Below are positions 8,148 to 15,991 of a stretch of DNA of 64,000 bases, in pieces (within the stretch, counting starts at the first letter, position 1; each line of letters opens with the position of its first letter). The translations under genes were made by a program, and so were the position numbers. The stretch lies in the NCBI GenBank assembly GCA_023838465.1, contig JAIVEQ010000017.1:1-64000 (forward strand), in the 5' to 3' direction. A model generated the notes under the pieces. It was not told the origin of the DNA and ran no database searches. It worked only from the letters and a program-made list of their open reading frames with translations. The DNA comes from Candidatus Thiodiazotropha sp. Lineage in GTDB: Bacteria; Pseudomonadota; Gammaproteobacteria; Chromatiales; Chromatiaceae.

Positions 8148-9201
8148 CATTCAAGCTCTTTTGCTGACCGCGCCAGTTATCGATATGGAATTTGGTGAAG
8201 GGTAATTCGGTCAATTCAAAGAAGCGAGGCCAGCCGATGCGCTCTACCCAGTCATTAATACGTTCCCAATCTCGAGCATCCGTTTGATAAGTTGTTATTA
8301 TCCGTTTGACGATGGCTGTTGCTTCCGGCCAACGTGGTGGATTGTTGGGTATCCCGGCAGCGACAAGTTTTTGGAAGGTTGGCCTGCCGCGGGCGTTGGA
8401 GTGGTTACCACCAATCCAAACGGCTAATTTTGAATGTTCAGGATCATTGATCTGCATCGGCGGGCAAGGTGGGTAACAGGCGCCACAGCAGACGCACTTT
8501 CGTTCGTCCACTTCCAGTGATGGTTTGCCGTTGACCATTGCGGGTCGAATTGCGGCAACGGGGCAGCGAGCCACTACAGATGGACGCTCACAGACATTGG
8601 CTACCAGGTCATGGTTGATTTTAGGTGGCTTGGTATGCTGGATATTGATTGCAATATCGCCTTGTCCTCCACAATTGATTTGACAACATGAGGTAGTGAT
8701 ATGGACACGATTTGGCATATTCCAGTTACGAAATTCTCCAATCAGTTGATCCATCATCGATTTGACCACACCGGATGCATCAGTGGCTGGAATATCACAA
8801 TGTAACCAGCCCTGTGTATGTGAAATGGAAGTGATTGAGTTTCTGGTGCCGCCGACAATGAAACCATTCTGTTCCAGTGCTTGAATGAGTGGTTCAACTT
8901 TTTCGCCATCCGCTACCATGAATTCTATATTGCTGCGAATAGTGAAGCGTACATAGCCATCAGCAAACTGATCACCGATTTCGCAAAGTTTGCGTAGGGT
9001 AAACAGATCCAGTATCCGTTGAGTCCCGGCACGTACCGTCCAGATCGCTTCACCACTGTTTGCGATATGTTGTAGCACGCCAGGTTTTGGATCGTCATGG
9101 TATTTCCACTGACCGAAGTTTTTCTGCATGACAGGATGCATATACTGAATACCGTCCGGGCAACCGCTTTCGATCGGGGTTCTGCGTTCTACGTGTGGCA
9201 T
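8125..9201 (-). CDS. dsrB: Reverse-type dissimilatory sulfite reductase, beta subunit DsrB
   Basis: This 358-residue beta subunit of siroheme sulfite reductase is part of the cytoplasmic complex that in sulfur oxidisers converts persulfidic sulfur to sulfite. Siroheme/4Fe-4S cluster cysteines are seen in the segment S-C-C-Q-I-N-C-G-G (C172, C173, C177). An inserted ferredoxin domain carries C213 and the C-V-C-C-G-A-C-Y-P-P-C-P-P cluster (C236-C246). Sequence and length fit the oxidative DsrB of purple sulfur bacteria as I remember it. The start has a good AGGGAGA site and lies 12 bp after dsrA. The last codons fall in a 26-bp repeat found again at 13374. No dsrEFHCMKLJOP genes accompany it, which is unusual. 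Confidence 0.93.
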   Translation of the reverse strand: MPHVERRTPIESGCPDGIQYMHPVMQKNFGQWKYHDDPKPGVLQHIANSGEAIWTVRAGTQRILDLFTLRKLCEIGDQFADGYVRFTIRSNIEFMVADGEKVEPLIQALEQNGFIVGGTRNSITSISHTQGWLHCDIPATDASGVVKSMMDQLIGEFRNWNMPNRVHITTSCCQINCGGQGDIAINIQHTKPPKINHDLVANVCERPSVVARCPVAAIRPAMVNGKPSLEVDERKCVCCGACYPPCPPMQINDPEHSKLAVWIGGNHSNARGRPTFQKLVAAGIPNNPPRWPEATAIVKRIITTYQTDARDWERINDWVERIGWPRFFELTELPFTKFHIDNWRGQQKSLNASSHLRF

Positions 9202-9213
9202 GTATTTTTCTCC

Positions 9214-10479
9214 CTATGCTGCATCAGCGCCGCATGACTGGCGTTCAATCCACTTGGCAGCCTCTTCATTCCAGCTGTCAGTGCGGACGTATGAATTTTC
9301 CCGTGGATGTACGATCATGTTGGGATCCATTTCTATACTTAGAGCATCAAGAAAATTAACCAGTCCAATTCGCTCTATCATCTCTCCAATGCGTTCATGT
9401 TCCAGGGCATTCTCAGCAAAGAAATCGATGACTTCCTCAGAGAGTTCAACCAGGCGTTCATAATCCTCATCATTTTCCAGCTTCATAAAAGGCACAATGA
9501 TGGTGCCGAAGCGATCACCGATTTTCAGGGTACGTTTGCCACCAATCAGTATGCTGATGCCCCGGTCCTTTCCTGGTGAGAGCGCCTTGGGCATGACATT
9601 CAAACAATGCATGCAGCGTACGCAGTTGCGATCATCTACACTGAGTGTGTCATTGTCATTGTCATTGTCATTCAATGACAATGCATGAGTAGGACAGCGG
9701 GCTATGACATTATCGATAATGTATTTGCGGCCTTTTTTTGCGACATACTCCATGACCTCATGCTGATCCACCTGCATCTCATCACGCCAGGTACCTATCA
9801 CAGCAAAATCGGCACGTTCAATGGCGTTCATACAATCATTTGGGCATCCGGAGACCTTGAATTTAAATTTGTAAGGGAGAGCAGGGCGGTGCATCTCATC
9901 GAGGAAATTGTTGATCAACTTGCGGTGGATTTTGTGTTCATTGGTACAGGACTGCTCACAACGTCCGGAACCCACGCAGGATTGAGCTGTACGAACACAG
10001 GGACCTGCACCGCCCAAATCAAAACCATAATCGTTGATCTCATTAAAAAAATGTTGGGTATTTTCCGTGCTAGCGCCGATGAACATAATGTTTCCAGTCT
10101 GGCCATGAAAGGTCACCAGACCCGATCCCCATTTTTCCCAACTGTCAGCCAGACGTCGCAGGCAATCGGTTGTGTAGTAGTTACCGGCAGGCGGTTGCAC
10201 GCGTAAGGTATGGAACTCTTTCGATTTAGGGAATAACTCTCCGACTTCAGAGAAGCGGGGAATAATACCGCCACCATAGCCAAATACACTGACCGTTCCA
10301 CCTTTCCAATAACCCTTGATTGTCTGATAGGAATGCTCCAATTGCCCAAGCAAGTCATTATTGGTTTCACGAATACGCTGGTTGTTATGATGGTCTCGCA
10401 AACGTTTAATGCCGGTGATAAAGCTTGGCCACTCACCACTCTCCAATTGGTCAAGCATCGGTGTCTGGTGTTTATTCAT
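9214..10479 (-). CDS. dsrA: Reverse-type dissimilatory sulfite reductase, alpha subunit DsrA
   Basis: This 421-residue alpha subunit is the partner of DsrB in the alpha2beta2 sulfite reductase. The catalytic siroheme-4Fe4S ligands follow the C-x5-C...C-x3-C pattern (C168, C174, C212, C216 in S-G-C-P-N-D-C). The inserted ferredoxin domain has C262 and C-V-R-C-M-H-C (C286, C289, C292). Opening motifs such as G-Y-W-K-G-G-T-V and the substrate-site region R-V-Q-P-P-A-G agree with oxidative-type DsrA. An N-D-N-D-N-D run at residues 270-277 within the ferredoxin insert comes from a GTCATT hexanucleotide array and looks like an expansion. The start follows a strong GAGGAGGGA site. It is the first gene of a two-gene unit, divergent from the regulator at 10749. 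Confidence 0.95.
   Translation of the reverse strand: MNKHQTPMLDQLESGEWPSFITGIKRLRDHHNNQRIRETNNDLLGQLEHSYQTIKGYWKGGTVSVFGYGGGIIPRFSEVGELFPKSKEFHTLRVQPPAGNYYTTDCLRRLADSWEKWGSGLVTFHGQTGNIMFIGASTENTQHFFNEINDYGFDLGGAGPCVRTAQSCVGSGRCEQSCTNEHKIHRKLINNFLDEMHRPALPYKFKFKVSGCPNDCMNAIERADFAVIGTWRDEMQVDQHEVMEYVAKKGRKYIIDNVIARCPTHALSLNDNDNDNDTLSVDDRNCVRCMHCLNVMPKALSPGKDRGISILIGGKRTLKIGDRFGTIIVPFMKLENDEDYERLVELSEEVIDFFAENALEHERIGEMIERIGLVNFLDALSIEMDPNMIVHPRENSYVRTDSWNEEAAKWIERQSCGADAA
9649..9672 (+). repeat. Hexanucleotide tandem repeat (GTCATT)4 inside dsrA
   Basis: Four perfect head-to-tail copies of GTCATT are followed by one C and then the inverted sequence AATGACAATG, so the end of the array also forms a 10-bp inverted repeat (9663-9683). 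On the coding strand it reads as alternating Asn-Asp. Because the unit is 6 bp, gain or loss of copies stays in frame. Confidence 0.85.
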
Positions 10480-10748
10480 TAAAAATCCCTCCTCAAGATC
10501 AGGATTGATAGGTGGGACAAATTTTAGTAGCTGAACACAAAAACTAATGTTAATGATTCTTATCCGTATTAATAAAAATAGTTGATGGATTTAGTAAGTT
10601 AATATCACCAATGGTATAGAATTAACCTATCAACTATTATATTTTCTATATATTTCATGTGACTAAAGACAATTCCTCAGCTAATCTACATATAACCATC
10701 GATAATGTATGGCTATATGAAGGGAAATGAGTAACCGTTGGGTGAAGA
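10480..10748. promoter_or_regulatory. Divergent AT-rich promoter region between dsrA and the two-receiver gene
   Basis: This 270-bp region separates two outward-facing genes, so it must hold both promoters. It is distinctly AT-rich. A 9-bp inverted pair (atagttgat at 10578-10586 and atcaactat at 10629-10637) is visible with a 42-nt gap. I could not pick convincing -35/-10 boxes. Confidence 0.4.
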
Positions 10749-11834
10749 GTGATGATGTCCACTGAGAATTCGCAACAAAGCGAAATGCCAGCAGAGTTAC
10801 CTGAATTACTAGCAAGTATTGAGGGTAACTGGCCTGTCTTGCCTTCCGGAATATGGAACGGTTCAGGCATAAGGTCTGTTCTACGCCATCTCCAGGTACT
10901 GGCCAGAAAGAGTAAACAGACGGGCCTGGTTAACATATATGAACTGAGTCGTACGATTGATCAGATGATCAATGATGTTTTTGAGGAAAACACGCAGCCG
11001 GATGTGGAAGAGATAGAAAAACTGAATAGTCTCTTTAGCAAATTGAAGCAGGCTATTGAAGCATCACGACCATCTAAAACATTTGTACCTGAAGATGATG
11101 TCTCTTATGACGTGATCTATCTGCATCAGCATAGTGGTGAAGAGGATCAAATCTCACGTGCTATTGCAAATAACGGTTGGCAGGTTCTAAACCTGACAGA
11201 TTCTGCTGCACTGAGTGTCGCCCTGGAAAGTGAGAAGGCGAAGGTTGTCCTGATCGATACGGAATATCTGCAGGATATGAGTGTAGTGCCCCAGGTTCTC
11301 AATGAGTTGCGCCTCCTAAAGAAAAGCAGACCGGAGTTGATCTTTCTATCAAACCAATGTGATATCGAGATCCGCCTCGAAGTGTTGCGTACAGGTGCTA
11401 CCCAGTGTTTTTCTAAGCCGATCAACATCAATGATTTGATGCTGAGTATCAAGCGAATTATTGCACCAGGTATCAAACCCCATTACCGTGTTTTGATTGT
11501 AGAGGATGATGAATCTCAGGCACAATTCGCCAGTAGTTTATTACGTAAAGGTGAGCTTGAGACCCTTGCAATTACCGACCCGCTTAATGTAATGGATGCA
11601 GTTCAGGGGTTCCAGCCAGATCTTATCTTAATGGACCTCTATATGCCTGGAGCGAATGGTATCGAACTGACCCAGGTGATTCGGGAAAGAAAGGAGTCGC
11701 TGACCATACCCATCGTATTTCTTTCAGGTGAAGATGACCTGGATAAGAAGTTGTTGGCACTCCACTCAGGAGCAGATGATTTTTTAACCAAGCCGGTACG
11801 CCCGCAGCATCTGCTAGCCACAGTAAAAACATGA
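10749..11834 (+). CDS. Tandem-receiver regulator, N-terminal part ending at an in-frame TGA
   Basis: This 361-residue reading starts at one of three adjacent codons (GTG ATG ATG, 10749-10757) after a GGGTGAAGAG site. Residues about 120-235 form a degenerate receiver (possible acceptor D170). Residues 246-360 form a full receiver with V-E-D-D, the acceptor D296 in L-M-D-L-Y-M-P-G and lysine in L-T-K-P. It ends at TGA 11832-11834 right after the receiver. The same frame is then open through to 13100 and continues with I-N-R-A-K..., just where related proteins have a linker of the form T-R-I-N-R-A. I therefore read the TGA as a former arginine CGA codon: one gene (10749-13100, about 783 codons) broken by a nonsense change. 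A truncated receiver-only protein could still be made. Confidence 0.75.
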   Translation: MMMSTENSQQSEMPAELPELLASIEGNWPVLPSGIWNGSGIRSVLRHLQVLARKSKQTGLVNIYELSRTIDQMINDVFEENTQPDVEEIEKLNSLFSKLKQAIEASRPSKTFVPEDDVSYDVIYLHQHSGEEDQISRAIANNGWQVLNLTDSAALSVALESEKAKVVLIDTEYLQDMSVVPQVLNELRLLKKSRPELIFLSNQCDIEIRLEVLRTGATQCFSKPININDLMLSIKRIIAPGIKPHYRVLIVEDDESQAQFASSLLRKGELETLAITDPLNVMDAVQGFQPDLILMDLYMPGANGIELTQVIRERKESLTIPIVFLSGEDDLDKKLLALHSGADDFLTKPVRPQHLLATVKT

Positions 11835-11897
11835 ATCAATCGAGCGAAAGCGATTTTTTCAGCAGGAAAAAAAGGTCTGATCGATACTTCCACCGGA

Positions 11898-13100
11898 TTG
11901 CATAACAGGCGGGAGTTGTTACAGCAGCTGGACATGAGCTGTAACGAAATACAGCACACTGGATCTGTTTGTGCAGTTTTTTCAATTGTACTTAGTGATC
12001 AAGCATTTGGTCATGACAGTGGCCAGCATAAAGCGAAAAGCACGCGTGTCATGGACGCTGCTGACCTCCTCGGCGCACTATTCAGTAAACGTGACTTCAT
12101 AGCAAGAACCGGCAAACAAAGCTTGGCAATCTTGCTTCAGCGCCCTTCAAGAGAAGCGATCGAAAGCATAGGGGTAAAGCTCTATGCGCAACTTAGCGAA
12201 GGGCTTGATAAAGGTTCTGCAACAAATGATGGAAGAGGGTTGGGAATTGGCTTGGAGTTGATCGATAGCAAACCTTTAGGCGCTTATATTTATCTCAAAC
12301 ATGCGGAAATTAGCGCCATGCAAGCATTGCAGCAATCCTATTCTGGGTATATCCGCTATCAGGAGCAAGCGACTGCGTCGCCTGATAATGAAAGAAAGGA
12401 GAATACTTTCCAGAAAGAACAGTTTCTGAATGCCATACATACCGGTCTTATATCCATTCATGAGCAACGATTTACTTCCTCTAATGATGGTGATGCGGAA
12501 ATAAGAGAACAGATACCACTGCCCGAGCCAGCGACAGATATAGTACTGGTTGCGAATGATATCTACCTCACAGTTGAACAGTATGGTATTGGCCAGGCCT
12601 TCGATCATTATATTTGTAAGCATGCGATTCACAGACTCGGTGAATATTCGCTGGATGGAAACATGACCAGGTTGATTATTCGTCTTTCAGCACAAACCGC
12701 CAAAGATGAGAGTGTTCTCGAATTGATACAATCTGAACTGAGAAAGTTGCAGGTCGTGGGCACCGGATTGATGATTGAGTTCAACCTGCCTTCTCTGGCT
12801 TCCGATTTGAAGCAGGCAAGACACTTCCTTGGAGAGCTTTCAGCTTTGGGGATCAGTACCCTGCTTGGAAATTTTGCCTGTAACGATACGGCCTACAAAG
12901 TACTTGCTTACCTGAAGGCCAATGCAATAAGGCCTCATCCATCATTATTGCAGGCCGATGCAACGACGGTTCAAAAGATTGCAACACATGTCCATTCTCT
13001 CCATGCGAAGATCATACTCCCAAGAGTTGATGAATTTGGCCAAATCAGTTTGAACTGGTCAGAGGCAGCCGACTATGTTCAAGCCGACTATAGTGACTGA
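11898..13100 (+). pseudogene. Degenerate GGDEF-EAL half of the split regulator
   Basis: This is the same frame as the preceding receiver gene, separated from it only by TGA 11832-11834; the frame is open from 11835. It begins with the diguanylate-cyclase-like entry D-T-S-T-G-L-H-N-R-R-E-L-L. Where GGDEF would stand it reads A-R-T-G-K-Q-S-L-A-I, so cyclase activity is unlikely. The C-terminal part (about residues 210-400 of this piece) has EAL-domain-like layout but no E-A-L signature, so phosphodiesterase activity is also unlikely. A TTG at 11898 is the first plausible start, with a poor ribosome binding site. The full protein would have been a REC-REC-GGDEF-EAL response regulator with catalytically dead output domains, probably a c-di-GMP sensor or protein-binding module. 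Confidence 0.65.
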
Positions 13101-13245
13101 TGACTGTGTGAGAATGCATCGCGCTGGTAGTCTGTTGCACAGATCGTTTGATGGTAACCCTGGGAATGAGCGATTGCCAAAGAAGCCCAGCATATGCTTC
13201 GATTCTTACCCAATGTTAGATTTCACAACTGCCTTTCATTGAATA

Positions 13246-13275
13246 AAGTAAAGGGGTCAATTGACCCCTTTACTT
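13246..13275. repeat. 30-bp perfect palindrome
   Basis: Positions 13246-13260 (aagtaaaggggtcaa) are the exact reverse complement of 13261-13275. There is no spacer and no thymine run, so it is not a classical terminator in either direction, although it ends the regulator transcript region. It resembles the small mobile palindromes with a GGGGTCA core seen scattered in gammaproteobacterial genomes. Confidence 0.75.
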
Positions 13276-13373
13276 CATATTGTGATTCATACAACCTACT
13301 CACCCTGTACAGGGATGAGACAAAATAACAGTCGCTGCAATGGCACACTGAGTTTGTACCATGCATACCTCAG

Positions 13374-13399
13374 TTTTTAAAACCGTAAATGACTCGATG
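13374..13399 (+). repeat. 26-bp direct repeat, right copy
   Basis: This is identical to 8122-8147. Here it lies in non-coding DNA: on the minus strand the dsrB-like frame is closed by TGA only three codons upstream, so it is a remnant or a recombination site and not a gene end in use. Confidence 0.85.
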
Positions 13400-13543
13400 T
13401 TCAATTGCAGATTCTGGTTTAAAAACAAAAATAAAATCTGGCCCTGAGTCACTTCAGTGTGGGCATAAACAGGGTGGTCCGAACGCCAGCTTATTTATTG
13501 GTCAGAGTGCCAAGCTCTGGCATGATCCGCACCGGTGATTCAG

Positions 13544-14095
13544 TCACAGCTCCTGCTCACTTCTGACTTTGTCCATCGGTGGCGAAACAACCTCCTCTAT
13601 CGCTTTGGGTGTGGCGGTGATGGCGCCACTGGTTAGCATTGGAGCAGCATCCAGTCCTTCCGCATCCATCATTCCCGCTATTCGCTGTAATGATGAGAGT
13701 AACAGATTCCGTTCCCAATCTTTAAGCTCACTCAATCGGTTCTGAAAACGCTCCTGCAGTAAAGGGACCGATTGCTTTACCAATGCCTCACCTTGTTCGG
13801 TAGCACGCAGTATAATCCTTCTTTTGTCAATCGAGTCACGGCTCCGTTCCAGCAGGTTGCGGCTCTCTAGTCGCTTGACCACATCGGTAACCGTCGCTTG
13901 ACTGAGACTAACCCGCTTGGCCAGTTCGCTCCCCGTCAGCAAATCACTACGCACGATTTCCGTGAGCAGCAAAGCCTGCGGCCCTGTCAGGCCATGGCTA
14001 CGAACCAGGTCTCTCGAATGTTGATCAATGGCCCTTATTACACGTCTCAAGGCAATCAGAATGTCTTCGGTGATATCGGCTTCGGATGACGTCAT
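13544..14095 (-). CDS. MarR-family regulator, EctR/CosR-like
   Basis: This 183-residue winged-helix regulator has dimerisation helices at both ends. The DNA-binding part is G-S-E-L-A-K-R-V-S-L-S-Q-A-T-V-T-D-V-V-K-R-L-E with the wing D-K-R-R. MarR proteins of this length with an N-terminal I-L-I-A-L-R-R-V-I-R-A-I-D stretch are typical of the EctR/CosR group, which controls compatible-solute synthesis and uptake. The gene lies 122 bp downstream of the BCCT transporter on the same strand, which supports that assignment; the assignment itself is inference. AAGGAG about 10 nt upstream supports the start at 14095. A likely operator is between the transporter and the porin (15889-15904). Confidence 0.85.
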   Translation of the reverse strand: MTSSEADITEDILIALRRVIRAIDQHSRDLVRSHGLTGPQALLLTEIVRSDLLTGSELAKRVSLSQATVTDVVKRLESRNLLERSRDSIDKRRIILRATEQGEALVKQSVPLLQERFQNRLSELKDWERNLLLSSLQRIAGMMDAEGLDAAPMLTSGAITATPKAIEEVVSPPMDKVRSEQEL

Positions 14096-14217
14096 TTATA
14101 AAAGACTCCTTTCCCGGTCAAGCAGGTACATTTTCACCCCATTCTATTTGGCCAGCATCAGTCTGTGAATACTTTTCGCTCCATCCTCATGAGAGTGATT
14201 TCGGCGCTTGACTGATC

Positions 14218-15792
14218 TCAGGCTGAGCGTCTTAGTTCTTCGGAAAGGCCTTTGTAGAGACTGACACACATCAGCAACAGCACAACCGTAAAAGGCAGTC
14301 CGACACTGATCGCTCCCGCCTGTAACGCCTGCAACGCTTCAGCTCCTCCACCATAGAGCAGAGTTCCGGCTATCACGCCTTCTAAGGTCGCCCAGAATAT
14401 CCGCTGTGGCACTGGGGCGTCTACTTTGCCTCCCGAAGTAATGCTGTCGATGACCAATGAACCGGAATCCGAAGAGGTCACGAAGAATATCAGGACCAAA
14501 CTTATTCCGAGAAACGATGTGAGTGACGCCAGCGGAAGGTTTTCCAGCATATGAAACATCGCTAGAGAAACATCTGAAATACCATTGGCTAATTGGCCCA
14601 CATCATTGACTGCCTGATCGAGTCCGGTTCCACCAAAAGCACTCATCCAGATGAGGGTGACAAAAGTCGGCACCAGCAGTACTGCAATAATGAACTCTCT
14701 CACCGTACGTCCCTTGGATATGCGTGCGATGAACATACCGACAAAAGGAGACCAGGAGATCCACCAGGCCCAGTAGAAAACGGTCCAGCCATGAAACCAA
14801 ACATCATCTTCACGCCCAAAGGAGTTACTGAGCGGTAGAAAGTTCTCGACATAGGCGGATGCCGTGTTTGCCAGGCTGGTGAAAAAACCCAGTCCCTGGC
14901 CAAAAAGCAGGATGAACACCAGTAAAAGCGCCGCCAACGCGATATTGATGTTACTGAGCAACTTCACGCCCCCGTCGATACCTCTCACCACAGAAAAAAT
15001 GGCCACGCTGGTGACGCCCACGATAATCGCGATCTGTGTATTGATGGCGTTGGGTATGTCGAAAAGATGTTGTAAGCCACCTGCCGCCTGTTGCGCGCCC
15101 AAGCCGAGTGAAGTGGCCAAGCCGAAGATGGTGGCCAACACCGCCAACAAATCGATGGCGTGGCCAGCCCATCCCCAGCAGGCCTCACCCAAAAGGGGAT
15201 AAAATGCGGAACGAATCGTTAGCGGCATGCCTTTGTTGTAGGCAAAGAAAGAGAGTGACAGTGCCACCACTGCATAGATTGCCCATGGGTGAAGTCCCCA
15301 ATGGTACATCGTCGCACCCAAGGCTGCGCGAGCGGCCTCTGGCGTATTCGGTGCTACATTGAGCGGCGTTCCATACCAATCCGTGTAATAAGCCACGGGT
15401 TCGGCCACGCTCCAAAACATCAGCCCTATACCCATCCCTGCGGCAAACAGCATGGCAAACCAGGAAAGGGTGGAAAACTCCGGTACTGCATCAATGCCCC
15501 CGATGCGGATTTTCCCTACCGGCAAAAAAACCAATGCGATACAAAAGAGCACAAATATATTGGCACTCCAGATGAACAACCAATCGAAGTTCTCGATGGA
15601 CCAGCCTTTTGCACCGTCGAGCAGGGATTTGGTGTCAGCCGGAAATAACAGCGCACCGATCACGAATATCAGGATCAGCCCGGCACTGATGAAGAAAACC
15701 GGGTTGTGCATATCCATTCCGAACAGTTCGAGATTATCCTGGCCGATCTCGTAATCCGTATCATAGGGATCATCGGTGGTATCGTTTGACAT
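14218..15792 (-). CDS. BCCT-family betaine/choline/carnitine-type transporter
   Basis: This 524-residue secondary transporter of the betaine-choline-carnitine family has twelve membrane helices and takes up quaternary-ammonium osmolytes or nutrients with sodium or protons. Family motifs seen include G-M-G-I-G-L-M-F-W-S-V-A-E-P and F-Y-W-A-W-W-I-S-W-S-P-F-V-G-M-F-I-A-R-I-S, whose tryptophans line the substrate site. The N-terminus has an acidic cytosolic tail of about 27 residues and the C-terminal tail is very short, unlike the long osmosensing tail of BetP, so osmotic activation may differ. It starts with ATG after GAGGG and is divergent from the porin. The exact substrate (glycine betaine, choline, dimethylsulfoniopropionate) cannot be told. 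Confidence 0.92.
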   Translation of the reverse strand: MSNDTTDDPYDTDYEIGQDNLELFGMDMHNPVFFISAGLILIFVIGALLFPADTKSLLDGAKGWSIENFDWLFIWSANIFVLFCIALVFLPVGKIRIGGIDAVPEFSTLSWFAMLFAAGMGIGLMFWSVAEPVAYYTDWYGTPLNVAPNTPEAARAALGATMYHWGLHPWAIYAVVALSLSFFAYNKGMPLTIRSAFYPLLGEACWGWAGHAIDLLAVLATIFGLATSLGLGAQQAAGGLQHLFDIPNAINTQIAIIVGVTSVAIFSVVRGIDGGVKLLSNINIALAALLLVFILLFGQGLGFFTSLANTASAYVENFLPLSNSFGREDDVWFHGWTVFYWAWWISWSPFVGMFIARISKGRTVREFIIAVLLVPTFVTLIWMSAFGGTGLDQAVNDVGQLANGISDVSLAMFHMLENLPLASLTSFLGISLVLIFFVTSSDSGSLVIDSITSGGKVDAPVPQRIFWATLEGVIAGTLLYGGGAEALQALQAGAISVGLPFTVVLLLMCVSLYKGLSEELRRSA

Positions 15793-15888
15793 AGGGCCCT
15801 CACATTGTTTAGAGTTCTAAGCACAGTGCCTGATCTCACAGAAAATTTCAAACCTTTGTCAAGCATGTCTCTTTTGCATAAAGCGTCC

Positions 15889-15904
15889 AAGCTTCAACAA
15901 GCTT
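15889..15904. promoter_or_regulatory. Candidate operator between transporter and porin
   Basis: The sequence AAGCTT-caac-AAGCTT is an inverted repeat with 6-bp arms in the middle of the 199-bp divergent region between the BCCT gene and the porin. Position and symmetry suit binding of the neighbouring MarR-type regulator. AAGCTT is itself palindromic, so the signal is only moderate. Confidence 0.3.
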
Positions 15905-15991
15905 TTTACAGAAAAGCCATTAAGCAGGCAGTGTGCTTACAGGCCACCAATTTAATTCGATCCCTAAACAAAAAATTCTGAGGAAGCATAC

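Larger units (their letters stand above)
13101..13543. other. Intergenic stretch with repeat remnants
   Basis: There is no gene here. It contains a 30-bp perfect palindrome (13246-13275) and the right copy of the 26-bp repeat (13374-13399). The density of repeat-like signals marks it as a rearrangement-prone joint between the dsr segment and the osmoprotection cluster. Confidence 0.5.

Noticed and set aside
10540..10575. Fur-box-like AT-rich sequence (gttaatgattcttatc) upstream of dsrA
   Set aside because: It shows only partial match to the GATAATGATAATCATTATC consensus and weak symmetry, so it is not better than chance in an AT-rich promoter.
8122..13399. Integrative element with attachment sites at dsrB
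   Set aside because: No integrase or excisionase gene lies between the repeats and the gene end is on the wrong side for a standard 3'-end integration, so only the repeat itself is reported.
14086..14095. ATGACGTCAT palindrome at the MarR start codon
   Set aside because: A 10-bp palindrome overlapping a start codon can arise by chance and gives no spacing for promoter control.
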